In this document: one piece after another, positions 1 to 6,265 of the stretch
Layout of the letters: each line of letters opens with the position of its first letter
Position numbering within the stretch: position 1 is the first letter of the stretch
Source of the DNA: an uncultured Candidatus Saccharibacteria bacterium
GTDB lineage: Bacteria > Patescibacteria > Saccharimonadia > Saccharimonadales > 2-12-FULL-41-12
Length of the DNA: 8,701 nt
Reading direction: 5' to 3'
Assembly: GCA_946478995.1 (NCBI GenBank)
Contig: CAMLDK010000037.1
Span: 1-8,701, forward strand
Translations under genes and position numbers: made by a program
The notes under the pieces: model-generated
The model's input: the letters and a program-made list of their open reading frames with translations, nothing else
Told to the model about the DNA's origin: nothing
The model's database searches: none

Positions 1-266
1 AAAACGAGAATCAGGCCGCGCCTCTTTCTCAGCTGGTAGTGTTGCCGATGATGTTTCTAAGCGGCGTATTCTTCCCGACTTTCGTGATGCCGGATGTTCT
101 TCAAAATATAACAAAATTCATTCCTCTGACCCCGATTATCGACTCTGTACGCTATGTAATCACCGAAGGCAAAACCATATTTGACCTTGGCCCGGAAATG
201 GCGGTCATACTTGGCTGGATAGTCATAATATATATAATCGCCTTCAAAGCTTTTCGCTGGGAATAG
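1..266 (+). CDS. ABC-2 type transporter permease, C-terminal fragment
   Basis: This is the 3' end of a gene that begins before the window; the first whole codon is at position 3 and the stop is TAG at 264-266. The visible ~87 residues hold the hallmark end of ABC-2 permeases: a helix around LPMMFLSGVFFP, then a short loop with PLTPIIDSVRY, then a last hydrophobic helix (VILGWIVIIYIIAF) and a short basic cytoplasmic tail. Such permeases form the membrane half of ABC exporters for drugs, lipids or polysaccharides, paired with an ATPase usually encoded just upstream. The substrate cannot be read from this fragment. An internal GTG at 39 is in frame but lies inside the conserved region and is not a real start. 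The family call is firm; the transported molecule is unknown. Confidence 0.88.
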   Translation, partial: NENQAAPLSQLVVLPMMFLSGVFFPTFVMPDVLQNITKFIPLTPIIDSVRYVITEGKTIFDLGPEMAVILGWIVIIYIIAFKAFRWE

Positions 267-280
267 AACCTGCAGACCTG

Positions 281-323
281 TAATAGATTCACCTAGATGG
301 ACTAGGTAGGGTATAATCTATTA
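281..323. repeat. Nested dyad overlapping the promoter of the 670-residue membrane protein gene
   Basis: Two inverted repeats share one centre region. The outer arms are TAATAGATT (281-289) and AATCTATTA (315-323), a perfect 9-bp match. The inner arms are ACCTAG (291-296) and CTAGGT (302-307), a perfect 6-bp match around ATGGA. The right outer arm overlaps the TATAAT at 312-317. There is no T tract after the structure on the + strand, so a simple terminator for the upstream permease gene is not supported. An operator for a dimeric or tetrameric regulator is the favoured reading; this is inference from position and symmetry. Confidence 0.6.
288..317 (+). promoter_or_regulatory. Sigma-70-type promoter for gene at 351
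   Basis: The -10 is a perfect TATAAT at 312-317. Eighteen bases upstream is TTCACC (288-293), a 4/6 match to the -35 consensus. Transcription would start near 324, giving a leader of about 27 bases that is A/T-rich and has no good Shine-Dalgarno before the ATG at 351. The -10 lies within the outer arm of the dyad described at 281-323, so binding there would block polymerase. Confidence 0.6.
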
Positions 324-350
324 AAATATAAACATAAAAACTATACGGTA

Positions 351-2363
351 ATGGCAAAAGACAATAAAAAACCTCAATCCCAAAGCGATTATGACCCTAA
401 AATCGAAGCGCGCGTGGATGCGATGATGTCTGAAGACCAGAAGCCGCCGAAGAAAGAAGCCGACCTTGATAAGGTTCCGTCCGAGCCGGAAGCTCCTTCT
501 TCAAGCGCGCCGCTTTTGCCCGGAGAAAAATTACCTAAGTTTGACGATAAGCCTGCGGAAAAATCAAAAACCGATGAAAAACCGGCAGTACTTAGCGGGC
601 TGGTTAATAACATCCCGAAAAAACCTGCGAACGAAGAGCCTATCGACCCAGACGACTATTTAGAATCCGAGAAAACCTCCGAAGCGGTAGACGAAATCGT
701 CTCAAGCGAGTCGGACAGGTTACTGGCCATAGAGGATGCCAAGGCTGAAATGCTGGCGGAAGGCACGGCGGAGATTGATGAAGGCTCGAAATTATCCCAA
801 GCGCTTAAAAGGTTTTTCGGCTCCAAAGCCTTTAAAGTATCGTTTATTATTATTTTACTGGCAGCGATAGCCGCGGTCTTTATCTATCCGGACAGCCGTT
901 ATTTCATATTAAACAAGGCGGGGGTAAGAGCCTCGACCTCGTTTAGGGTAGTCGATGAGCAGACCGACCAGCCGCTCAAGGATGCGACCGTAAAAATAGG
1001 GGAGGTAAGCGCCGTCTCTGACTCAAACGGCAATGTCACCCTGAATGAAATACTGCTTGGCGAACAGCAGCTGAGTGTCTCCAAGCCGGCCTTTGCCTCA
1101 GCTAGCAAGGACATAGTAATCGGCTGGGGCAGCAATCCCATGGACGATGTAGGACTTATCGCTACCGGTACCAGGTATACCTTCGAAGTCACGGATTTCC
1201 TCTCAGGCAAACCGATAGGCAGCGCGGAAGCCGCAAGCGATGACGCTAGCGCCAAAGCGAATGAAAAAGGCGAAATAGTTTTGGTGGTATCGGAAGATGA
1301 GAAACAGACTATCAAAGCTGAAATCTCAGCCGCCGGCTACAGAACGGAAAATATAGCTTTAAAGATTGGCGATGAGTCCGCCAAAAAAGTAGTTTTGGTT
1401 CCCGCCCGGAAACACGCCTTTGTTTCCAACCGGGACGGAAAATTCGATCTTTACAAGATAGATGTTGACGGCAAGAACGAAGAGAAGATCCTGGCCGGTA
1501 CAGGAAATGAACGCGAGGACGAGTTATCAATTTTGGCCCACCCGAACCGCGACGTCGTAGCTTTCGTATCCATAAGAGGCGACCAGCGAGCCAAGGACGG
1601 CGAACCTATCGCCAGTCTGAACATAATTGACCTGAACAGCGATGAAGCTGAAAACGTGGTTGATTCGGAGAGAATCCAGCTTGTGGACTTTATAGATAAT
1701 AAGCTTATTTATATAAAGATCCAGCCGAATGTCGGCGAGGAAAGTAAAAAACGCCATCGCTTGATGTCCTATGACCTTGATTCTCATACAGGACAGGAGC
1801 TGGCCAGCACTAATTATTTCAATGACGTGCTAGCGGCAAAAGGGGCGGTCTACTATAGTCCGGCTGAATATAAGGTTAACGGCTCGGTAGGATTTTATAG
1901 GATAAATCCGGACGGATCGAATAAGACGACTATACTGGCGGAAGAGGCTTGGAATCTGTTCAGGGTTGAGTATAACAAGATAAACGTAGCTATTTCCGAT
2001 GAATGGTATCAGTATGATCTTGATACTACCCAGCTAAACAAATTAAACGGTTCGCCGCCGACGCTAAAGTCCAAAGTTTACACTATCAGCCCTGACGGCA
2101 AAAGAGCTGCCTGGACCGACATACGAGACGGCAAAGGGGTGTTGATAATAAGCGATATCGCAGGAGGAGGCGAGGACAAGGTTGTTCAAAGACAAAGCGG
2201 CCTTGTTAATCCGCTGGTTTGGATCGATGACGATCACATCGTTTACCGGGTCGCTACCGGCTCCGAGACCGCTGATTATGTAGCGAGCGTCAGCGGCGGT
2301 GAGCCTAAGAAAATAATAGACGTCACTAATACGGTCGGCCTTGACAGGTTCTATTTATACTAA
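351..2363 (+). CDS. Single-pass membrane protein with disordered cytoplasmic head, two Ig-like/carboxypeptidase-regulatory-like domains and a predicted TolB-like propeller
   Basis: This is a 670-residue protein I cannot name. Residues 1-155 are rich in Lys, Glu, Pro, Ser and Asp and look disordered. A basic patch (KRFFGSKAFK, 153-162) precedes one transmembrane helix (163-179), so the head is predicted cytoplasmic and the rest outside. Residues ~196-270 and ~274-350 are two related beta domains with the pattern 'V.D..T..PL..A.V' then 'G.V.L', as in carboxypeptidase-regulatory-like/PEGA folds, typical of surface proteins. From ~354 to the end, strands with repeats like AFVSNRDGKFDLYKIDVDG, YRINPDGSN and TISPDGKRAAW resemble WD40-like/TolB beta-propeller blades. 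No Cys is present. It has its own promoter and is followed after 52 bases by two more exported proteins. A role in envelope assembly or contact with a partner cell is only a guess; the domain calls are by eye. Confidence 0.8.
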   Translation: MAKDNKKPQSQSDYDPKIEARVDAMMSEDQKPPKKEADLDKVPSEPEAPSSSAPLLPGEKLPKFDDKPAEKSKTDEKPAVLSGLVNNIPKKPANEEPIDPDDYLESEKTSEAVDEIVSSESDRLLAIEDAKAEMLAEGTAEIDEGSKLSQALKRFFGSKAFKVSFIIILLAAIAAVFIYPDSRYFILNKAGVRASTSFRVVDEQTDQPLKDATVKIGEVSAVSDSNGNVTLNEILLGEQQLSVSKPAFASASKDIVIGWGSNPMDDVGLIATGTRYTFEVTDFLSGKPIGSAEAASDDASAKANEKGEIVLVVSEDEKQTIKAEISAAGYRTENIALKIGDESAKKVVLVPARKHAFVSNRDGKFDLYKIDVDGKNEEKILAGTGNEREDELSILAHPNRDVVAFVSIRGDQRAKDGEPIASLNIIDLNSDEAENVVDSERIQLVDFIDNKLIYIKIQPNVGEESKKRHRLMSYDLDSHTGQELASTNYFNDVLAAKGAVYYSPAEYKVNGSVGFYRINPDGSNKTTILAEEAWNLFRVEYNKINVAISDEWYQYDLDTTQLNKLNGSPPTLKSKVYTISPDGKRAAWTDIRDGKGVLIISDIAGGGEDKVVQRQSGLVNPLVWIDDDHIVYRVATGSETADYVASVSGGEPKKIIDVTNTVGLDRFYLY

Positions 2364-2393
2364 AGCCGGCATTAAAATCCGTCCGGACGTCTG

Positions 2394-2402
2394 TGATAAA
2401 AT
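2394..2402 (+). promoter_or_regulatory. Possible extended -10 promoter for gene at 2416
   Basis: TGATAAAAT (TG at 2394-2395, hexamer TAAAAT at 2397-2402) fits an extended -10 element. The predicted start near 2409 would leave a leader of about 7 bases before the ATG at 2416. No convincing -35 is seen. A perfect 10-bp palindrome CGTCCGGACG (2380-2389) lies just upstream. The gene could equally be read through from 351. Confidence 0.35.
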
Positions 2403-2415
2403 TAACTAAAGAATT

Positions 2416-2997
2416 ATGATAAAAAAACTTAGTCTTATTGCTGTTTTCGTTTTGTGTTTTTGCACCGTAAGCGTAAGTGCTCAAAATGCCGAGACTGACC
2501 CCTCTTCCAATCGCAGCGACGGATTAGACCAGAGGGTTACTGAAAGGCTGAAAACATTGAAAACCAGTTTGAATGACGACCAGGCCAAAGCTATCAAAGC
2601 TAGGTGTGAATCCGCCCAGGACAAGATTAAAGCCATTCAAAAAGCGGCTGAAGCATATTCGTCGGCGCAAGACGGCGAAGTAAGCAAGATACTGGAGGGT
2701 TTAGATACATTGAACCAAAACATGAGGAGCCAAGGAACGGATACCGGCCCGGTTGATTCGGAAATAGAAAAGATAAAACAAGTTAAGACAAAAATAGATT
2801 CGACTTACGAGAAGTATCTGCTGGCCGTCAGCGACTCGGCATCTATCGACTGCCAGGCAAGCCCGGAAGGCTTCAGGCTGTCGGTAGATGATGCGAAAAA
2901 ACAATTCTCCGATCTTCAGGCTCTTAGGAGTTCACTGGTAGACTTAATAAAGGGTGAGCTAAAAGAAACCTTAATAAACCTAAAGGGCAGTTTGTAA
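2416..2997 (+). CDS. Secreted, mostly helical protein of unknown function
   Basis: This 193-residue protein has a clear Sec signal peptide: basic start (MIKK), hydrophobic core to about residue 18, and a signal peptidase I site VSA before Gln23. There is no lipobox cysteine at the cleavage site. The mature part is rich in Lys, Glu, Gln, Asp, Ala and Leu with heptad-like spacing (about 36-75, 88-103, 115-137, 157-190), suggesting helical bundles or coiled coils. The mature chain has exactly two cysteines, C64 and C146, in the segments KARCESA and IDCQAS, which could form a disulfide outside the cell. It lies 52 bases after the large membrane protein and 2 bases before another membrane protein, so the three are probably co-expressed. 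I do not recognise a named family. Confidence 0.8.
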   Translation: MIKKLSLIAVFVLCFCTVSVSAQNAETDPSSNRSDGLDQRVTERLKTLKTSLNDDQAKAIKARCESAQDKIKAIQKAAEAYSSAQDGEVSKILEGLDTLNQNMRSQGTDTGPVDSEIEKIKQVKTKIDSTYEKYLLAVSDSASIDCQASPEGFRLSVDDAKKQFSDLQALRSSLVDLIKGELKETLINLKGSL

Positions 2998-2999
2998 GC

Positions 3000-3437
3000 A
3001 TGGAAGAACGAAAGATCCCACCGGTACAAAGAGGCAGCATTGACGGTATAAGTCCGCGCAAACCTAATTTATCTGTCCAGGATATTGAAAATCCGCAGCT
3101 TACTTCTGAGCAAGGTCAGAATTTATCAAATCAAAAATCTCCGCAACAAGCTCAGCAAACCGTGAATAAGACGGTCAGTAAAAAACCGAAAAAAAATAAA
3201 AATTTGGGGGTGATTATTTTAGCCGCCATTGTCCTTATAGGTTTATCAACCTTCGCAATTTATACCCAGCTATCCGGGAAGTCCGTTGACGAGGCGGAGA
3301 ACGCAGCCAGATCAGGACGAGGTAACGCCGCGAGCAGCAACGAGCTAATAGACCAGACCTTGAGTGAGATTGATCGGCTTAGCGGTCAGCCTGACACTTC
3401 AGGCGAGGGATTAAGCGATGAGCAGCTCGGATTATAA
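3000..3437 (+). CDS. Small single-pass membrane protein of unknown function
   Basis: This 145-residue protein starts 2 bases after the previous stop. Residues 1-60 are polar and Gln/Pro/Asn/Ser-rich, probably disordered. A strongly basic stretch (KKPKKNKN, 61-68) precedes one transmembrane helix (69-87), so the N-terminus should be cytoplasmic. The external tail (88-145) is polar, Gly/Ser/Asp/Glu-rich with a short amphipathic helix around ELIDQTLSEIDRLSG. The layout, disordered head plus lysine patch plus one helix, is a miniature of the 670-residue protein upstream. Its last 20 bases overlap the start of tsaC. It has no cysteine and no recognised domain. Translation of both neighbours in the same direction with almost no gaps supports a real gene. 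Confidence 0.75.
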   Translation: MEERKIPPVQRGSIDGISPRKPNLSVQDIENPQLTSEQGQNLSNQKSPQQAQQTVNKTVSKKPKKNKNLGVIILAAIVLIGLSTFAIYTQLSGKSVDEAENAARSGRGNAASSNELIDQTLSEIDRLSGQPDTSGEGLSDEQLGL

Positions 3438-4017
3438 AACCCTGTCATTATCGGATCCAGACCTAGCTAAGACACTTGCTTCAGGGGGCATTGTCGTGTT
3501 GCCGACGGATACGGTATACGGCATCTGTGCGGTTGCGGCCGATGAGCAAGCGGTAAATAAGCTATATAAGCTAAAAAACCGTCGTTCCAAACCCGGTACG
3601 GTCATCGCTTCGTCTATAGATCAGCTGGTAGGACTGGGAATCAAGCGCCGCTATCTGACGGCAGTCGAACAATATTGGCCTGGCCCGATCAGCATTGAGA
3701 TACCGCACGGCATTAATTATCTCAGCCAATCCACCGGCAGGCAGGCCTTTAGGGTGGTAGGCGATGCGGATTTAATAAAACTTCTTAATAAAACCGGGCC
3801 ATTGCTTACTTCCAGCTGCAACCAGCCGGGCGAAAACCCGGCAGATAACATATCCGAAGCCATTGCTTACTTCGGCGAAAAAATTGATGCTTATGTGGAC
3901 GGCGGCGACCTGTCTGAACGGGAACCCTCTACACTTATCAGGGTAGTAGACGATATAGTTGAAGTAATCAGGGTAGGTTCGGTTAAAATAGATGAGAGCG
4001 GGAGGATTGTAGAATGA
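3418..4017 (+). CDS. tsaC: Threonylcarbamoyl-AMP synthase (Sua5/YciO/YrdC family)
   Basis: This 199-residue cytoplasmic enzyme makes threonylcarbamoyl-AMP from threonine, bicarbonate and ATP, the first step of t6A37 modification of ANN-decoding tRNAs; TsaD, TsaB and TsaE would be encoded elsewhere. Visible motifs: GGIVVLPTDTVYGI (23-36), KLKNRRSKPG (51-60, with the KxR of the family at K53 and R55), PGP at 88-90, FRV (111-113), SSCN (132-135, normally S-A-N), and YVDGGD with PSTLIRV (159-176). The length is that of the short TsaC form, without the extra Sua5 domain. The start at 3418 has a good Shine-Dalgarno (GAGGGA, 3405-3410) inside the preceding gene, which it overlaps by 20 bases; its own stop overlaps the next start (ATGA). 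Confidence 0.92.
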   Translation: MSSSDYKTLSLSDPDLAKTLASGGIVVLPTDTVYGICAVAADEQAVNKLYKLKNRRSKPGTVIASSIDQLVGLGIKRRYLTAVEQYWPGPISIEIPHGINYLSQSTGRQAFRVVGDADLIKLLNKTGPLLTSSCNQPGENPADNISEAIAYFGEKIDAYVDGGDLSEREPSTLIRVVDDIVEVIRVGSVKIDESGRIVE

Positions 4018-4346
4018 ACTTTGACGAATACCAAAAGCGGGCGCTTACAACCGCTTCGACTACCGGCGACGAATTCAAGGATATCATGCACTGGGTTTTG
4101 GGCGTGAATGGCGAAGCCGGCGAGATTGCCGAAAAACTTAAGAAAATCATAAGAGACAAAAAAGGCAGCATTTCTGAATCTGACAAGACGGCCCTTGGCG
4201 GGGAAATAGGCGATGTACTGTGGTATCTTGCGACCTTGGCCCACCATTTAGGACTGTCATTTGAAGATATAGCCGAGGCTAACTTATCTAAACTCCAAAG
4301 CCGCAAAAAGCGGGGAGTTATCGGCGGTAGCGGAGATGATAGATGA
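4014..4346 (+). CDS. MazG-like nucleoside triphosphate pyrophosphohydrolase
   Basis: This 110-residue all-alpha protein carries the metal-binding MazG signature: E34xxE37 (within NGEAGEIAEKLKK) and, 26 residues later, E64xxD67 (within EIGDVLWYLA). The end NLSKLQSRKKRG followed by a Gly-rich tail is also typical of small MazG-like enzymes. Family members hydrolyse NTPs or dNTPs to the monophosphate and pyrophosphate, often clearing non-canonical nucleotides, using Mg2+ and acting as dimers or tetramers. The substrate cannot be told from sequence. The gene starts on the ATGA shared with tsaC, with GGGAGGA at 4000-4006 as ribosome binding site, and ends on an ATGA shared with the next gene, so translational coupling is likely. 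Confidence 0.9.
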   Translation: MNFDEYQKRALTTASTTGDEFKDIMHWVLGVNGEAGEIAEKLKKIIRDKKGSISESDKTALGGEIGDVLWYLATLAHHLGLSFEDIAEANLSKLQSRKKRGVIGGSGDDR

Positions 4347-4798
4347 TTGAAAAGCTTGTCCGGCAATACCTGCCAAAGTTCAACACCATGCAACTGGCTA
4401 CGTCTAAGGACGACCAGCCCTGGGTTTGCACGGTGCATTATTATTGCGACGAAGACCTGAACTTTTATTGGATAAGTGATACGAATCGTCGTCATTCAAA
4501 AGAAATACATGATAATCCGCTGGTTTCGTCCTATATCTTAATTCATGAAGACAAACCGGACGAGCGATATGTTATCGGCATGTCAATAATCGGCCGGGCT
4601 GAAGCTGTAGATAGTCCGGACCCACAAGTTGTTGATGGATACTTGAGGAAATTTGCCGGAAATAAAGCTCAGTTTGTAGAAAATGCTCTTAACACTGAGA
4701 AGCCTGATAAATTTTACAGGCTGACACCTTCTAAAGTAATACTTTTTGATACAAAAAACCTTTCCGGCAACCCCCGCCAGGAATGGGTGATTAAGTAG
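4343..4798 (+). CDS. Split-barrel flavin-binding/pyridoxamine 5'-phosphate oxidase-like protein
   Basis: This 151-residue protein resembles the PNPOx-like split-barrel superfamily: an N-terminal helix, then MQLATSKDDQPWVCTVHYY (16-34), FYWISDTNRRHSKEI (41-55) and NPLVSSYI (58-65), and a strand with SIIGRAEAVD (81-90), which is the usual order of strands and the phosphate-binding Arg/Ser region. The C-terminal part (FYRLTPSKVILFDTKN) is also standard. Members bind FMN, F420, flavin or haem; true pyridoxamine phosphate oxidase is longer and has motifs not seen here, so a vitamin B6 role should not be assumed. It is coupled to the MazG-like gene through a 4-bp ATGA overlap and ends the six-gene plus-strand string. 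Cofactor and substrate are unknown. Confidence 0.82.
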   Translation: MIEKLVRQYLPKFNTMQLATSKDDQPWVCTVHYYCDEDLNFYWISDTNRRHSKEIHDNPLVSSYILIHEDKPDERYVIGMSIIGRAEAVDSPDPQVVDGYLRKFAGNKAQFVENALNTEKPDKFYRLTPSKVILFDTKNLSGNPRQEWVIK

Positions 4799-4808
4799 AG
4801 TCTCTGCA

Positions 4809-4892
4809 TTTTGCCTAAACAGAACGTTTCAGAAGCGATTAAAATTATATCGCTTCTTGCACTTGGCCCTCACGGATTCTGTTTCGGCAAAA
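4809..4892. repeat. Nested inverted-repeat element at the end of the plus-strand gene string
   Basis: The outer arms TTTTGCCTAAACAGAA (4809-4824) and TTCTGTTTCGGCAAAA (4877-4892) pair over 16 positions with one mismatch, and CGT (4825-4827) can add three pairs with ACG (4872-4874) across a 2-base bulge. Inside lies a perfect 9-bp hairpin, AGAAGCGAT (4831-4839) and ATCGCTTCT (4849-4857), with a 9-base A/T loop. Neither strand has a strong T run directly after the outer stem, so it is not a textbook intrinsic terminator, though it may protect or end transcripts from both sides. A small non-autonomous element or a structured RNA are alternatives. Confidence 0.6.
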
Positions 4893-4927
4893 CACAAAGA
4901 CTTTCCGCCCTATAGAAAAGAAAGAAT

Positions 4928-4975
4928 CAGGGTGATGTACACATGTGTACATGTTGTGTACAGATAGCACCCCTG
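4928..4975 (-). terminator. Intrinsic terminator of the Mur ligase gene
   Basis: Read on the minus strand, the stem starts on the base after the stop codon: CAGGGGTG (from 4975 down to 4968) pairs with CACCCTG (4934 down to 4928) with one bulged base. The inner part extends through CTGTACACA pairing with TGTGTACAT. The stem is followed by ATTCTTTCTTTTC, nine T in thirteen bases. Position, stem and T-rich tail together support termination of the minus-strand gene. Confidence 0.65.
4935..4963. repeat. Three copies of a TGTGTACA-type 9-mer, including an 18-bp perfect palindrome
   Basis: ATGTACACA (4935-4943) and TGTGTACAT (4944-4952) form a perfect 18-bp palindrome. A third copy, TGTGTACAG, follows at 4955-4963 after GT. 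The first copy can pair with either of the others, so two folds compete; pairing with the third copy gives an 11-base loop and stacks on the terminator's outer stem. Confidence 0.65.
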
Positions 4976-6256
4976 TTAAAAATTGGCTCTGAGCCACTCG
5001 TCCAGGCTGCCGCCGCCACCGCCGGAGATACAGACCACCGTATCGTTTGAATCAAGATGTTTTTTAATAGCCTTTCTTAACTCATTATCCAGCTCCATAG
5101 CTTGCCTATCAGCCGGTTCATTAATGGAATCTATGAACTCTGAAGGGGCTATAACTTTTTGATTTGGATCTTCGCGGGCCAGATAGCTTGGCACCCAATA
5201 AAGCTTTTTAACACCTTTAAATAGGGTTTTATATTCATCTTTTATAAAGTGCTGGCGTCTGTCGGTTAAAGGTTCATAAACAATCACTACGCGGCCTGAA
5301 ACCTCGCTTGCCATTTGCAGGCATCCCTTAATCTTAGGGATGGTGTGGGCGTAATCGGTATATAGGTTTTCTCTTATTTCCTCAAATCGGCGTGACAGGC
5401 CGGGGAAGCCGTCCATAACTTCCGCCAGTTTATCTACGGGCTTGTCAATTAGTCTCTTCAAGCTTGAAATGACCAGCGAGGCGTCTTTTCTGTTGACTTC
5501 TCCCGGAAGGCTCAGGCTGCTTGCAAGCTGATCGTCGTCGCCCAAAACCATTAACGCGTCATTTTTGACAAGCTTTGTTTTGCGGAGATCCATCTCCCAA
5601 ATATATGTACTGGCAGATTGGCTGATAAAATCTTCAAAAGCTTGGATATAACTTCCGCGGGTCGGGAATATTTCATGATGGTCGTAATCTATGCCGGAAA
5701 TCAGGCTTAAATATGGACGGAACGCAAGAAAATTATGATCAAATTCGTCGCATTCATAGATGAAATACTCGCTATCTTTATCGAAATGCCCCATATCGCC
5801 AAAAGGTATTTTCGCTCCTACTGAATAGCTTATTGGCAGGCCGAGTTGCTTGAAAAGCCATATGGCCATAGCCGTGGTGGTGGTCTTGCCGTGTGTTCCG
5901 GCAATGGCTATGAGTTTTTTGCTTGAGTCGCTGATGATTTTATTCAAAAATTCATCGCGTTTTGAGGTCTTGATAAAGTTTTCTTCGGCGAAAGCCAGCT
6001 CGGGATGGTTTCGGCTCTCGATACTTACCGCCGAAGAATAAACCAGCCAGTCTATCGGTGTTTTAGCGTGGGTTTTAGCTATCTCCTCGCGTGATTGGCC
6101 GATAGTTATATTGTTTAAGCCTTTTTTTCTGAGATATTCGATATATTGCGAGTTCTGCTTGTCCGAACCGGACACGTTATATCCGGCCTGATGGGCAATT
6201 AGTGCCAGCGGACCAATAGCCGTTCCGCCGATACCGGAAAAGTACACATTCATCAT
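4976..6256 (-). CDS. murC: Mur ligase, probably UDP-N-acetylmuramate--L-alanine ligase (MurC/Mpl type)
   Basis: This 426-residue cytoplasmic enzyme has all three Mur ligase domains. An N-terminal Rossmann-like UDP-binding domain carries GIGGTAIG (8-15) and VSGSD (28-32). The central ATPase domain has the P-loop AGTHGKTTTT (119-128), ECDEFD (168-173) and DYDHHEIFPT (190-199). The C-terminal domain has FPGLSRRFEE (284-293), DYAHTIPKIK (301-310) and YEPLTDRR (327-334). MurC adds L-Ala to UDP-MurNAc, the first peptide step of peptidoglycan synthesis; Mpl adds a recycled tripeptide to the same acceptor. Oddities: typical MurC has DYAHHP where this has DYAHT, GMS after GIGGTG is replaced by AIG, and the chain is shorter than usual. 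No other mur/fts genes adjoin it. The start has two adjacent ATGs (6256 and 6253). Mur ligase is near certain; the exact substrate is less so. Confidence 0.8.
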   Translation of the reverse strand: MMNVYFSGIGGTAIGPLALIAHQAGYNVSGSDKQNSQYIEYLRKKGLNNITIGQSREEIAKTHAKTPIDWLVYSSAVSIESRNHPELAFAEENFIKTSKRDEFLNKIISDSSKKLIAIAGTHGKTTTTAMAIWLFKQLGLPISYSVGAKIPFGDMGHFDKDSEYFIYECDEFDHNFLAFRPYLSLISGIDYDHHEIFPTRGSYIQAFEDFISQSASTYIWEMDLRKTKLVKNDALMVLGDDDQLASSLSLPGEVNRKDASLVISSLKRLIDKPVDKLAEVMDGFPGLSRRFEEIRENLYTDYAHTIPKIKGCLQMASEVSGRVVIVYEPLTDRRQHFIKDEYKTLFKGVKKLYWVPSYLAREDPNQKVIAPSEFIDSINEPADRQAMELDNELRKAIKKHLDSNDTVVCISGGGGGSLDEWLRANF

Positions 6257-6265
6257 CGTCTCTAT

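Noticed and set aside
899..1315. 138-codon open frame on the minus strand
   Set aside because: It is antisense to the 670-residue gene, with a composition that mirrors its codons (Ser/Leu/Ala-rich); no support as a gene.
2380..2389. Palindrome CGTCCGGACG upstream of the secreted protein gene
   Set aside because: A 10-bp palindrome with no loop and no second copy nearby; could be an operator but could also be chance, so it is only mentioned with the promoter.
3983..4495. 170-codon open frame on the minus strand
   Set aside because: It lies opposite tsaC, the MazG-like gene and the split-barrel gene, all of which have clear family motifs; no ribosome site or family match.
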